From assembly GCA_022826045.1 (NCBI GenBank), contig JAJDVQ010000014.1, forward strand, positions 1 to 45,786: a stretch of 45,786 bases of DNA. The letters run 5' to 3'. This DNA comes from Acidimicrobiia bacterium (lineage in GTDB: Bacteria > Actinomycetota > Acidimicrobiia > Acidimicrobiales > Poriferisodalaceae). Positions 8,352 through 14,788 of the stretch are shown piece after piece. Both the position numbers and the translations under genes were made by a program. A model generated the notes under the pieces. It searched no databases and was not told the origin of the DNA. It was given only the letters and a program-made list of their open reading frames with translations. The number at the start of each line of letters is the position of its first letter. Position 1 is the stretch's first letter.

Positions 8352-9814
8352 GGGTCGCCGAGAGGGAGCTGTTGGGGTTCGGCTCGGGCGGGGTTGCCGG
8401 CGGCCCGGCGTCGGTGCCGGGCCGGCCTGCGGGGCGACACACCGTGCTCACCGGTCGGCGCTTCTCGGGCCACCGGCTCAACCATGCGCAACCGTGACGG
8501 GGCGGGGCGGGGCGATGACCCCAACTCGCCATTCGGCGTGCCGCCGGCGTCCGAGACGGCGAGCAGCAGCCCCACCGCGACGCAGTTGCCGATCATTGCC
8601 AGCTGCCCGTAGGCAACGAAGGGCAGCGCGCCGACGGTGTGCGGCAGCAGCCGCAGCACCCCGGCGATGGCGAAGAAGGCCTGCAGTGCGACAACCGACG
8701 TGGCAGCAGCGGCCACGAGCCGATGCGGGCCTCGCGCCCGTTGGGCGATGCCTGCGCCGACGCCAACCAGCAGCATGAACGCGACGAGCAATGCCGCAGC
8801 GCCCCCGATGCCGAGTTCTTCGGCGATGACGGCGAAGACGAAGTCGCTGTGCGGTTCATGCAGATGCTGGGGCGCGCCGAGTCCGAGGCCCACCCCGCTG
8901 ATGCCGCCGTCGCTGATGGCGAACGCCGCGTCGACCACAGCTGCGCCCTCGGCATCGATCCACGGGTTCAGCCAGTAGCGAATCTGTGCGGACAGCCGGT
9001 CGTACACGGTCGCGAGCACGCCGACGCCGATGACGTAGGTGGCGATCACCCCGTTGAGCGCCCTCGCGCGAGCCGAGCGGGGGACCGTCGGGATGTCGCT
9101 GCCGACGAGGTCGTCCCCATCGAGCCACAGCGGCAGCCAGGCCGCCGCAAAGACGATCGCCGATGAGGCGAGATCAGCGCCGATGATGAGCAGCGTCCAG
9201 GAGCCGATCGCCGCAACGCTCGCTCCCGCAACGTGGCGATGCGGGATGAAGCGGGACCCGAGCCAGCGCGGCGCCGTTGCGGTGAGCCCGCAGGCAGCGA
9301 TGACCACGACGATCTTGGCGAGACCGTAGGGCTGGACGCTCAGCAGCGACCCGAGATCCAGCCACTGGCGCGGAGGATCGTACGCACCGGCCGAGACATT
9401 GGCCCCGCCCGAGAAGCTCCCCGCGGCAAGCAGCCCCGCAGCGACGATGCCGCATGCGCCAGGTCGGCTCAAGAACCAGTCGAGGTGGCGGGCGGCGACC
9501 AAGGCTCCGGCGATCGCCCCAAGTCCCAGCAGCACAGCCACCGCCTGCTCGGACGCCAGCAGGGAGTCGATTCGCGCGACGAAGACCCAGCCGATGCCCA
9601 TCAGCAGGCCGACGACGCCGAACAGGATCTCGTTGCTGTTCGGCGCCCATCGCTTGACCGCAGCGCGCGTCGCCGCGCCGCCGGCCACGACGGCTGCCAG
9701 CCAACCGGCGGTGCCCCACAGCGACTCGGTTGCGCCGCGCCTGTCGGCACCGCCCCAGACCGAATTGTGCTCCACCCCCAGCGCGGTGACGGCAAACGTC
9801 GTGCAGACCACCAC
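8348..9814 (-). CDS. rodA: RodA/FtsW-type SEDS glycosyltransferase
   Basis: At least 488 residues, a polytopic SEDS peptidoglycan polymerase. The motif RYWLNPWIDAEG, the GISGVGLGLG loop, PHSDFVFAVIAEELG (with the putative catalytic Asp) and LLPHTVGALPFVAYG are all present. GTG at 9814 is the first ATG/GTG/TTG in frame, but it falls inside the first membrane helix. Codons upstream still read like RodA N-termini (RTRRRTEAALAALAG). The upstream reading reaches a CTG at 9872-9874 that overlaps the pstP TGA by 4 nt (CTGA). The true start may therefore be CTG 9874, adding 20 residues. Next to the degenerate PBP, this suggests a RodA-PBP complex for elongation. Confidence 0.92.
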   Translation of the reverse strand: MVVCTTFAVTALGVEHNSVWGGADRRGATESLWGTAGWLAAVVAGGAATRAAVKRWAPNSNEILFGVVGLLMGIGWVFVARIDSLLASEQAVAVLLGLGAIAGALVAARHLDWFLSRPGACGIVAAGLLAAGSFSGGANVSAGAYDPPRQWLDLGSLLSVQPYGLAKIVVVIAACGLTATAPRWLGSRFIPHRHVAGASVAAIGSWTLLIIGADLASSAIVFAAAWLPLWLDGDDLVGSDIPTVPRSARARALNGVIATYVIGVGVLATVYDRLSAQIRYWLNPWIDAEGAAVVDAAFAISDGGISGVGLGLGAPQHLHEPHSDFVFAVIAEELGIGGAAALLVAFMLLVGVGAGIAQRARGPHRLVAAAATSVVALQAFFAIAGVLRLLPHTVGALPFVAYGQLAMIGNCVAVGLLLAVSDAGGTPNGELGSSPRPAPSRLRMVEPVAREAPTGEHGVSPRRPARHRRRAAGNPARAEPQQLPLGDP

Positions 9815-9870
9815 GCCCGCGAGTGCGGCGAGCGCTGCTTCGGTGCGACGTCGCGTGCGCAGCGGGGTCC

Positions 9871-10707
9871 TCAGCGCGAGCGAGAACGTCGCCAGCTGCG
9901 CCGCTTCGAGGTGCTGTGGGTCCTGCCGGCTTCGACAGCCGGCTCGGCGGGAGCAACCGTCGGGCCCGGCAGGCCCTCGATGTCGACGTCCACGACGAGC
10001 GCAGTCGAGTTGTCCCGCCCCCCTCGATCGTTGGCCTGACGCACGAGCGCACGCGCCACCTCGGAAGGGTGGTGGTCGGCGTCGAGCAACTCGGTGATCT
10101 CGGATTCGTCGAGTTCGTTCGTGAGCCCATCAGTGCACAGCAGGAACCGGTCATTGCCGGTGAGATCGAGGATCCAGTCGTCGATCAGCACCTGGGGCTC
10201 CACGCCGATGGCACGCGTGAGCGTGTTGCGCCGGGGATGCTCGGCGGCCTGCTCGGGGGTGAGATCGCCGGCGCGGACCATCTCCGCGACGAAGTTGTGA
10301 TCCACGGTGAGCTGCGTCAGCTTGCCTGCCCGGTAGCGGTAGACGCGCGAGTCGCCCACGTTGACCAGGCACCAGACCCTGCTGCCGTCGCGCTGCACGA
10401 CGGCGATGGCGCACAGCGTCGTGCCCATTCCCGTCAGGTCCGAGTGGGCGGCAGAGCGGTGGTGCACGACTTGGTTCGCGTGGCGCACTGCCGCGAGCAG
10501 CTCGCTCGGCGTCGACGGGGAATTCGCTGCGAGCGTCTTGACGGCGAGGCTGGATGCCACGCTGCCGCCCAGATGGCCGCCCATGCCGTCGGCCACCACG
10601 AAGAGACCGATGTCGGCATACATGGCGTCCTGGTTCTCGGCCCGCCGCAGACCTCGATCCGAAGCGCCTCCCCAGCGGATGCGCATCTGGCGGGCGGGGG
10701 CGCTCAT
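9871..10707 (-). CDS. pstP: PP2C-family protein phosphatase (PstP-like)
   Basis: 278 residues, metal-dependent Ser/Thr phosphatase expected to reverse PknB phosphorylation. Motifs in order: SDRGLRRAENQD, VVADGMGGHLGG, a VGDSRVYRYR strand, TLTRAIG, LLCTDGLTNELD and GGRDNSTALVV, with the acidic metal ligands intact. Unlike mycobacterial PstP it is short: a basic Arg/Ser tail ends it and there is no membrane helix, so it should be cytoplasmic. ATG at 10707 was preferred to an upstream in-frame start because the conserved domain begins about 10 residues later. It is followed by rodA. Confidence 0.93.
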   Translation of the reverse strand: MSAPARQMRIRWGGASDRGLRRAENQDAMYADIGLFVVADGMGGHLGGSVASSLAVKTLAANSPSTPSELLAAVRHANQVVHHRSAAHSDLTGMGTTLCAIAVVQRDGSRVWCLVNVGDSRVYRYRAGKLTQLTVDHNFVAEMVRAGDLTPEQAAEHPRRNTLTRAIGVEPQVLIDDWILDLTGNDRFLLCTDGLTNELDESEITELLDADHHPSEVARALVRQANDRGGRDNSTALVVDVDIEGLPGPTVAPAEPAVEAGRTHSTSKRRSWRRSRSR

Positions 10708-10756
10708 GACGCTGCAGTCTCGCGGCTCTGTCGTGCGGCGGCACGGAGCGCGGCGA

Positions 10757-11224
10757 TCATGAGCTGACCTCGAAGACGGTGGAGCCGATCTGCACGTAGT
10801 CGCCGACGCGAACGACGGTCGTGGCTGCAACCTTCTGGCGATTCAGGTAGGTGCCGTTCGTCGAGCCCAAGTCCTCCAGGACGTGCTGGTCGCCCCGGCG
10901 GTACAGCCGGGCATGGGCTTGGGACGAGTAGCCGTCGTCGATGACCACATCGCACTCGGGGTCCCGCCCGATGGTGATCGTGTCCTCCAGCAGGTGCCGT
11001 TCGCCTTGGGCGTGCAGCGGCGAGCGAACGACGAGGGCCAATGGCTGCGATGCCGCCCGTCCGTCGCCGCGCATGTCGCCGCGCAGCGCGAGGATGGACT
11101 TCCAGCCGAGGTGGTTGCGTGGCGTCGCCACGCCGGCCCAGACGGCTCGCAGCACCCGGAAGAAGAAGAGGTAGAGCAGTACGAGCACGCAGATCGCGAG
11201 CAGCCGCACGAGCTGCTCGGACAT
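10757..11224 (-). CDS. fhaB: FHA-domain protein FhaB (FipA-like)
   Basis: 155 residues, like mycobacterial FhaB. The N-terminal membrane segment LVRLLAICVLVLLYLFFFRV (about 5-24) is followed by a linker and a forkhead-associated domain (about 65-155). The FHA core motifs are TIGRDPECDVVIDD, SSQAHARL and LEDLGSTNGTYLN, which bind phosphothreonine. It is expected to recruit PknB-phosphorylated division proteins to the membrane. The ATG overlaps the upstream FHA gene's stop by one nt (TGATG). Confidence 0.92.
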   Translation of the reverse strand: MSEQLVRLLAICVLVLLYLFFFRVLRAVWAGVATPRNHLGWKSILALRGDMRGDGRAASQPLALVVRSPLHAQGERHLLEDTITIGRDPECDVVIDDGYSSQAHARLYRRGDQHVLEDLGSTNGTYLNRQKVAATTVVRVGDYVQIGSTVFEVSS

Positions 11225-11502
11225 CAGCTCGACTCCAGCCGCAGTTCGTGTCCGCCGATGGTGACCACGTCACCCGCGGCGAGCCGCTCGCTGGTCACTT
11301 CGATGCCGTTCAGCAGGGTCCCGTTGACGCTGGCCAGATCGACCAGGAGGATGCCGTCGGCGTCCGAGCGGATCTGGGCATGGCGCCGGGAGACCTTCGG
11401 GCCGTTGAGCACGATGTCGCAGTCGTCTCGTCGCCCGATGACGGTCTCGGGCCCCAGCTCGTGGCTCTGTCCGTCGCTGCCGACCAGGCTGAGGCCACCC
11501 AC
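11224..11502 (-). CDS. Minimal FHA-domain protein (FhaA position)
   Basis: 92 residues consisting of a single FHA domain: TVIGRRDDCDIVLNGP, VSRRHAQI, DLASVNGTLLNG. In mycobacteria the first gene of this operon is fhaA, whose FHA domain follows a long N-terminal region; here that region is absent. A longer reading frame continues upstream, but it crosses the tRNA-Leu on the other strand and its translation looks non-coding. I therefore take GTG at 11502, which lies 8 nt after a TACACT -10 box; TTG at 11511 is an alternative. Confidence 0.78.
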   Translation of the reverse strand: MGGLSLVGSDGQSHELGPETVIGRRDDCDIVLNGPKVSRRHAQIRSDADGILLVDLASVNGTLLNGIEVTSERLAAGDVVTIGGHELRLESS

Positions 11503-11510
11503 GGCGGTCA

Positions 11511-11516
11511 AGTGTA
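11511..11516 (-). promoter_or_regulatory. -10 box TACACT for the FHA/pstP/rodA/pknB operon
   Basis: On the minus strand TACACT ends 8 nt before GTG 11502, with no Shine-Dalgarno between, so the operon may begin with a leaderless mRNA. It lies in the 50-bp gap between the FHA gene and the divergent tRNA-Leu. Confidence 0.4.
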
Positions 11517-11552
11517 GGAGCGGTGGTTCGCGGGCTAGTCTGTTCGCCCCAC

Positions 11553-11636
11553 GCGCGAGTGGCGGAATTGGCAGACGCGCAGGCTTCAGGTGCCTGTGCC
11601 CGCAAGGGTGTGAGGGTTCAAGTCCCTCCTCGCGCA
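11553..11636 (+). tRNA. tRNA-Leu (anticodon CAG)
   Basis: An 84-nt class II tRNA. The acceptor stem GCGCGAG/CTCGCGC is perfect. The anticodon stem is CAGGC/GCCTG with loop TTCAGGT, giving anticodon CAG. A long variable arm and the T loop GGTTCAAGTCC are present. No CCA is encoded. A TAGTCT box at 11536-11541 is a possible -10. Confidence 0.95.
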
Positions 11637-11793
11637 CTGCAATGAGCCGCCGAGCCATGCGAGGCTGATCCAGCCCAGCACAATGCCGGTGATTGCCATG
11701 CCGTCACCGCGGCGCTGTCCGTGCTTGGTCTGCTTGCGCGCCGCCTGCGACTGCAAGGATCACCTCGCACACATCCCGCTGAGCATCGTCTTT

Positions 11794-11822
11794 TTGACAT
11801 CTGCAAATCGGATGTCTAATTT
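11794..11822 (+). promoter_or_regulatory. Near-consensus promoter with an inverted repeat in its spacer
   Basis: TTGACA (11794-11799), 17-bp spacer, TAATTT (11817-11822). The ATG at 11829 begins 6 nt later, so the mRNA is probably leaderless. An inverted repeat GACATC (11796-11801)/GATGTC (11811-11816) overlaps the -35 box and fills the spacer, the expected place for an autorepressor operator. Confidence 0.65.
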
Positions 11823-11828
11823 GGCGGC

Positions 11829-12368
11829 ATGGCGAGCGGAACCGGGCCGGGGCGAGAGTTGTGCGCAGCCGATTTCGCTGCCGACGCGCATGCCGTCAAG
11901 TACCACGGCGAGTTCAGCCGCCATCCTGAGGCCTACCTGCGACTGCTCTCGCTGCTCAACGACCCTGCGAACGAGCAGCGGCTCATCGACGCCGAGATGC
12001 ACGGGCTGCCGGCACTCTGCGGGGTGGCCCGCTTCATCGAGGCCGACCCGATCATCGGAGCACTGATCTCAAGCGACGAGACCGCCGTGCGCGCACGCCA
12101 GACCATCGGCGTCGCCGTCAAGCTCAAGATGGCCAAGCTCGGCTGGCGCCGCACTGGCCGCAAGGGTGCGGTCAAGGGCGCCCGTCTCTTTGCCAAGGCC
12201 GAGCACTTCGCCCTTGACGAATACTCGTGCGCCGATGCCTCCTCGCGGGCACTTGCAGCGCTCGATGCGGTCGCGGCTATCGGCAGCGACGAAGAGCGCG
12301 AAGAGACGGCTCAGATGCTGATGGAAGCGCTCGCCGGCAGCCGGCGCGCTGAAGGACGTCGGTTCTGA
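11829..12368 (+). CDS. Putative antitoxin partner of a PIN-domain protein
   Basis: 179 residues, mostly helical and alanine-rich, with a basic stretch in the middle (KLKMAKLGWRRTGRKGAVKG). I recognise no named family. Evidence for an antitoxin role is contextual: it directly precedes a PIN-domain gene with a 1-nt gap (TGA-C-ATG) and is driven by a near-consensus promoter with an inverted repeat in its spacer. It is longer than most VapB-type antitoxins, so the pair may be of an unusual type, or this may be an unrelated regulator. Confidence 0.65.
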   Translation: MASGTGPGRELCAADFAADAHAVKYHGEFSRHPEAYLRLLSLLNDPANEQRLIDAEMHGLPALCGVARFIEADPIIGALISSDETAVRARQTIGVAVKLKMAKLGWRRTGRKGAVKGARLFAKAEHFALDEYSCADASSRALAALDAVAAIGSDEEREETAQMLMEALAGSRRAEGRRF

Positions 12369-12369
12369 C

Positions 12370-12819
12370 ATGGTCATCGTGCTCGACAGCGGTCCCCTCG
12401 GGCTGCTCAGCAACCCGACGCCACGAAGGCCCGGCAACGATGCCTGGGAATGGGCACGAGCACACGCAGCCGCCGGTGCCAGCCTCGTGCTTCCCGAGAT
12501 CGCCGACTACGGAGTGCGCCGTGAACTGGTCCGCGCAGGACGAGCCGCCGGGCTCGCCCGACTCGACGAGCTCTGCGCCGCCTTGAGCTACGCGACCCTG
12601 TCGACGCCGGTCATGCGCGACGCCGCGTCACTGTGGGCTGAGGCACGCAACCGCGGCTACCCCACCGCACACCAGGCTGCCCTCGACGGCGACGTCCTGC
12701 TCGCCGCCCAAGCCCGTAGCGTGGCCGCCGCCGACCCCGCCCAACAGGTCGTCGTCGCAACCACCAACGTCGCCCATCTCGAACGCTTCGTCGAAGCCAA
12801 ACACTGGGCCGACATCTAG
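12370..12819 (+). CDS. PIN-domain ribonuclease (VapC-like toxin candidate)
   Basis: 149 residues. The PIN fold is indicated by VIVLDSGPLGLL (Asp6), LPEIADYGVRREL (acidic residue near 45), ALDGDVLLAAQA (Asp near 112) and a C-terminal VVVATTNVAHLERF in which Asn stands at the usual fourth acidic/polar position. PIN toxins of VapC type cleave tRNA or rRNA. Start ATG 12370 lies 1 nt after the upstream stop, so the two are cotranslated. Confidence 0.75.
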   Translation: MVIVLDSGPLGLLSNPTPRRPGNDAWEWARAHAAAGASLVLPEIADYGVRRELVRAGRAAGLARLDELCAALSYATLSTPVMRDAASLWAEARNRGYPTAHQAALDGDVLLAAQARSVAAADPAQQVVVATTNVAHLERFVEAKHWADI

Positions 12820-12836
12820 CCTTCGAGGCTGGTCCG

Positions 12837-13067
12837 ATGATCAAGGCCAGGCGAATTGGGGAAAGAGCCGTCGTGCTGGACATGCCTCAGGCGCGATCCG
12901 ATGTCGCGGACGTTGATGCGGTCATGGCCGCTCTCGCTGATCGCCCTGACCTTGTCGTCATGCCTCAGATCGACTTCGATTCTCTGGGTTCACCAGATGC
13001 ATCCGAGATCGTCGGGGTCTTTCGCGCCAACAGAGCTCGGGCCAACCGCAGGTTGCTGGCTGACTGA
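12837..13067 (+). CDS. Putative antitoxin of a MazF-like toxin
   Basis: 76 residues, with no recognised DNA-binding motif that I can assign with certainty. The first 15 residues (IKARRIGERAVVLDM) could form a short beta/AbrB-like element, and the rest is acidic and helical. It is called an antitoxin because of its size and because its TGA is followed after 1 nt by the GTG of a MazF-like gene. It begins 17 bp after the PIN gene and may belong to the same transcript. Confidence 0.55.
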   Translation: MIKARRIGERAVVLDMPQARSDVADVDAVMAALADRPDLVVMPQIDFDSLGSPDASEIVGVFRANRARANRRLLAD

Positions 13068-13068
13068 G

Positions 13069-13461
13069 GTGTCGGACATCCGACTGGGCGACGGCTACGA
13101 CGTTAACGACGACCTGATTCGCATGCTGCCTGAGGGGGATCGGAGCTACCACGTATCGCGGCCCTTCGTTGTGCTCAATGACGCAGGCAACGATCAGCCG
13201 AATTGGCCCGTCGTCATGGGTTGTCCGATATCCAGTTCGGCCGAGTCAACAACAGCGTTCTGTGTCCGATTGCACAATGGCGAAGCAGGCATGGACAGGA
13301 CCAGCTGGGTTCGAATCGCAGCGCTGCAGCCGTTGGAGAAGTCCGATCTATCGCCATCCCGTTGGAGAGGACGGCTGCCCGCTGAGCGCTTAGCCGAGGT
13401 GAGAGGCAGCATCCTGTTCTACTTGGGACTCAAGATCAACGCGCCAAGTCCACACGCGTAG
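13069..13461 (+). CDS. MazF/PemK-like endoribonuclease toxin candidate
   Basis: 130 residues with the pattern of the PemK/MazF fold. An N-terminal SDIRLGDGY strand is followed by SRPFVVLND, the PVVMGCPISS strand-turn, a TTAFCVRL strand, SWVRIAALQPLEKSDL and a C-terminal helix GRLPAERLAEVRGSILFYLG. Known relatives are mRNA interferases. GTG 13069 is the start consistent with the family N-terminus; a longer in-frame reading upstream overlaps the antitoxin and is rejected. Confidence 0.68.
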   Translation: MSDIRLGDGYDVNDDLIRMLPEGDRSYHVSRPFVVLNDAGNDQPNWPVVMGCPISSSAESTTAFCVRLHNGEAGMDRTSWVRIAALQPLEKSDLSPSRWRGRLPAERLAEVRGSILFYLGLKINAPSPHA

Positions 13462-13477
13462 ACGCCCGGCCGTGCAC

Positions 13478-14185
13478 TCACGAAGTGCGCCGGATTTTGT
13501 CGGCGTTCTTGAGGGCCTCGCGAGCAGAGAGTGTGCTCATGCGGTCGCGGTTGCTGGCGACATAATTCTCGACGGTCGGCAGGTCGGTCCATGCGAGCGA
13601 GCGCAACGCCCACCCGATGCCCTTGCGGATGAAGAAATCCGTGTGGGACAGGTTGGCCTCGATGCAATCGAAGAGCAGGTCGAGGTCGGTCTCGTCTTTC
13701 CTGTTGATCTGGCAGATGATCGACGACCTGCGTTTCCACATGTCGCTGTCGCCGCTCCATGAGCGCATGTGGCCGGACATGTCGCCGGGGTAGGTCTCGA
13801 GCAGCTCGCGCAGGCGGTGCGTGGCGACGTCGTCGACGTAGTCCCACCAGGCGCCGGTCACGACGAACTCTTCGAACATCGGCAGCGTGTCGAGCGTGCG
13901 GAAAGGACGGCACTTGGGCGCGCCGGCAATGTCGAGCGCGATGTAGCGCTCCTCGCGGAACTCGGCGTCGCGCCAGAGCTCGAAGACCGTGTGCTGCCAG
14001 ATCGTCTTGTCGTCGAACGGATGAGCGCGCAGTAGTGCGCTGAGCAGCTTGCGGCGGACCGGCTTCTGCACGCCGCGATAGGGCATCTCGGATTTCATGT
14101 ACGCGCGCATGCCCTCGGCCTTGTCGGGATTGGCATGGTCGGCGAGCGCGCGACGGATGTCGGCGACGAGCTCCTTGTTGGCCAT
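13478..14185 (-). CDS. alkD: DNA alkylation repair protein (AlkD-like)
   Basis: 235 residues, all-helical HEAT-repeat glycosylase family that removes N3/N7-alkylpurines. Recognisable segments: MPYRGVQKPVRRKL (YxGV near 36), WDYVDDVATHRLRELL, MWKRRSSIICQI and FIRKGIGWALR near 195. These contain the Trp and Asp residues that contact the lesion in AlkD. It is the third gene of the ada/alkA - ogt - alkD run, 48 nt after ogt. Confidence 0.93.
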   Translation of the reverse strand: MANKELVADIRRALADHANPDKAEGMRAYMKSEMPYRGVQKPVRRKLLSALLRAHPFDDKTIWQHTVFELWRDAEFREERYIALDIAGAPKCRPFRTLDTLPMFEEFVVTGAWWDYVDDVATHRLRELLETYPGDMSGHMRSWSGDSDMWKRRSSIICQINRKDETDLDLLFDCIEANLSHTDFFIRKGIGWALRSLAWTDLPTVENYVASNRDRMSTLSAREALKNADKIRRTS

Positions 14186-14233
14186 GATCAGAGCTGCCTG
14201 CCTGTAGTCCGTGTGCGACCGTGCATGCGCCGG

Positions 14234-14761
14234 CTATAGCGCGCCTTCGTGCTGCAGCAGTTGCGTCTTGAGGTCGAGGCCGCCGCCGAATCCGGTGAGC
14301 GAGCCGTCGGCACCGATGACCCGGTGGCAGGGGAGCACGATCGGCACTGGGTTGCGGCCGTTGGCCTGTCCGATGGCCCGCACGGCCTTGGGCCTGCCGA
14401 TGAGCGCGGCCTGCTCGCCGTAGCTGCGGGTGCTGCCGTAGGGGATGTCGCCGAGCGCGCGCCAGGCTGCCTCCTGGAATGGTGTGCCGCGCAGGTCGAG
14501 CGGCACGTCGAAGCTGGTGCGGTCGCCGTCGAAGTACTCGCTGAGCTGGAGCGCTGCTTGGCGCAGGATCGGATGGCCGGGGTCTTCGACCATGTCGTCG
14601 GGCAGCTTGACGGACGTCTCGTCACCGCGCCACGACACGGCACGCAACCCCTCGTCGGTCGCCACGAGGCCCAATGGCCCGATGGGACTGTCGATGGTGG
14701 TGTGCCAGTGCGCATCTTCTGCTGGGACGGTGCTGCTAGCGGCGGACGGCGGTGGATTCAT
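14234..14761 (-). CDS. ogt: Methylated-DNA--protein-cysteine methyltransferase
   Basis: 175 residues. O6-alkylguanine-DNA alkyltransferase with the suicide-cysteine motif IVLPCHRVIG (Cys145), the RAIGQANGRNP helix and the IPYGSTRSYGE wing before it. It transfers the alkyl group from O6-methylguanine or O4-methylthymine to its own cysteine. It lies 27 nt downstream of the Ada/AlkA fusion, which lacks this domain, so the split protein probably supplies the activity in trans. Confidence 0.95.
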   Translation of the reverse strand: MNPPPSAASSTVPAEDAHWHTTIDSPIGPLGLVATDEGLRAVSWRGDETSVKLPDDMVEDPGHPILRQAALQLSEYFDGDRTSFDVPLDLRGTPFQEAAWRALGDIPYGSTRSYGEQAALIGRPKAVRAIGQANGRNPVPIVLPCHRVIGADGSLTGFGGGLDLKTQLLQHEGAL

Positions 14762-14788
14762 GAGTCGCTTTCTGGATCGGGACGGGGG

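Noticed and set aside
11503..11658. N-terminal extension of the FHA protein to 11658
   Set aside because: It runs antisense through the tRNA-Leu and its translation is not FHA-like; the domain and a -10 box support a start near 11502.
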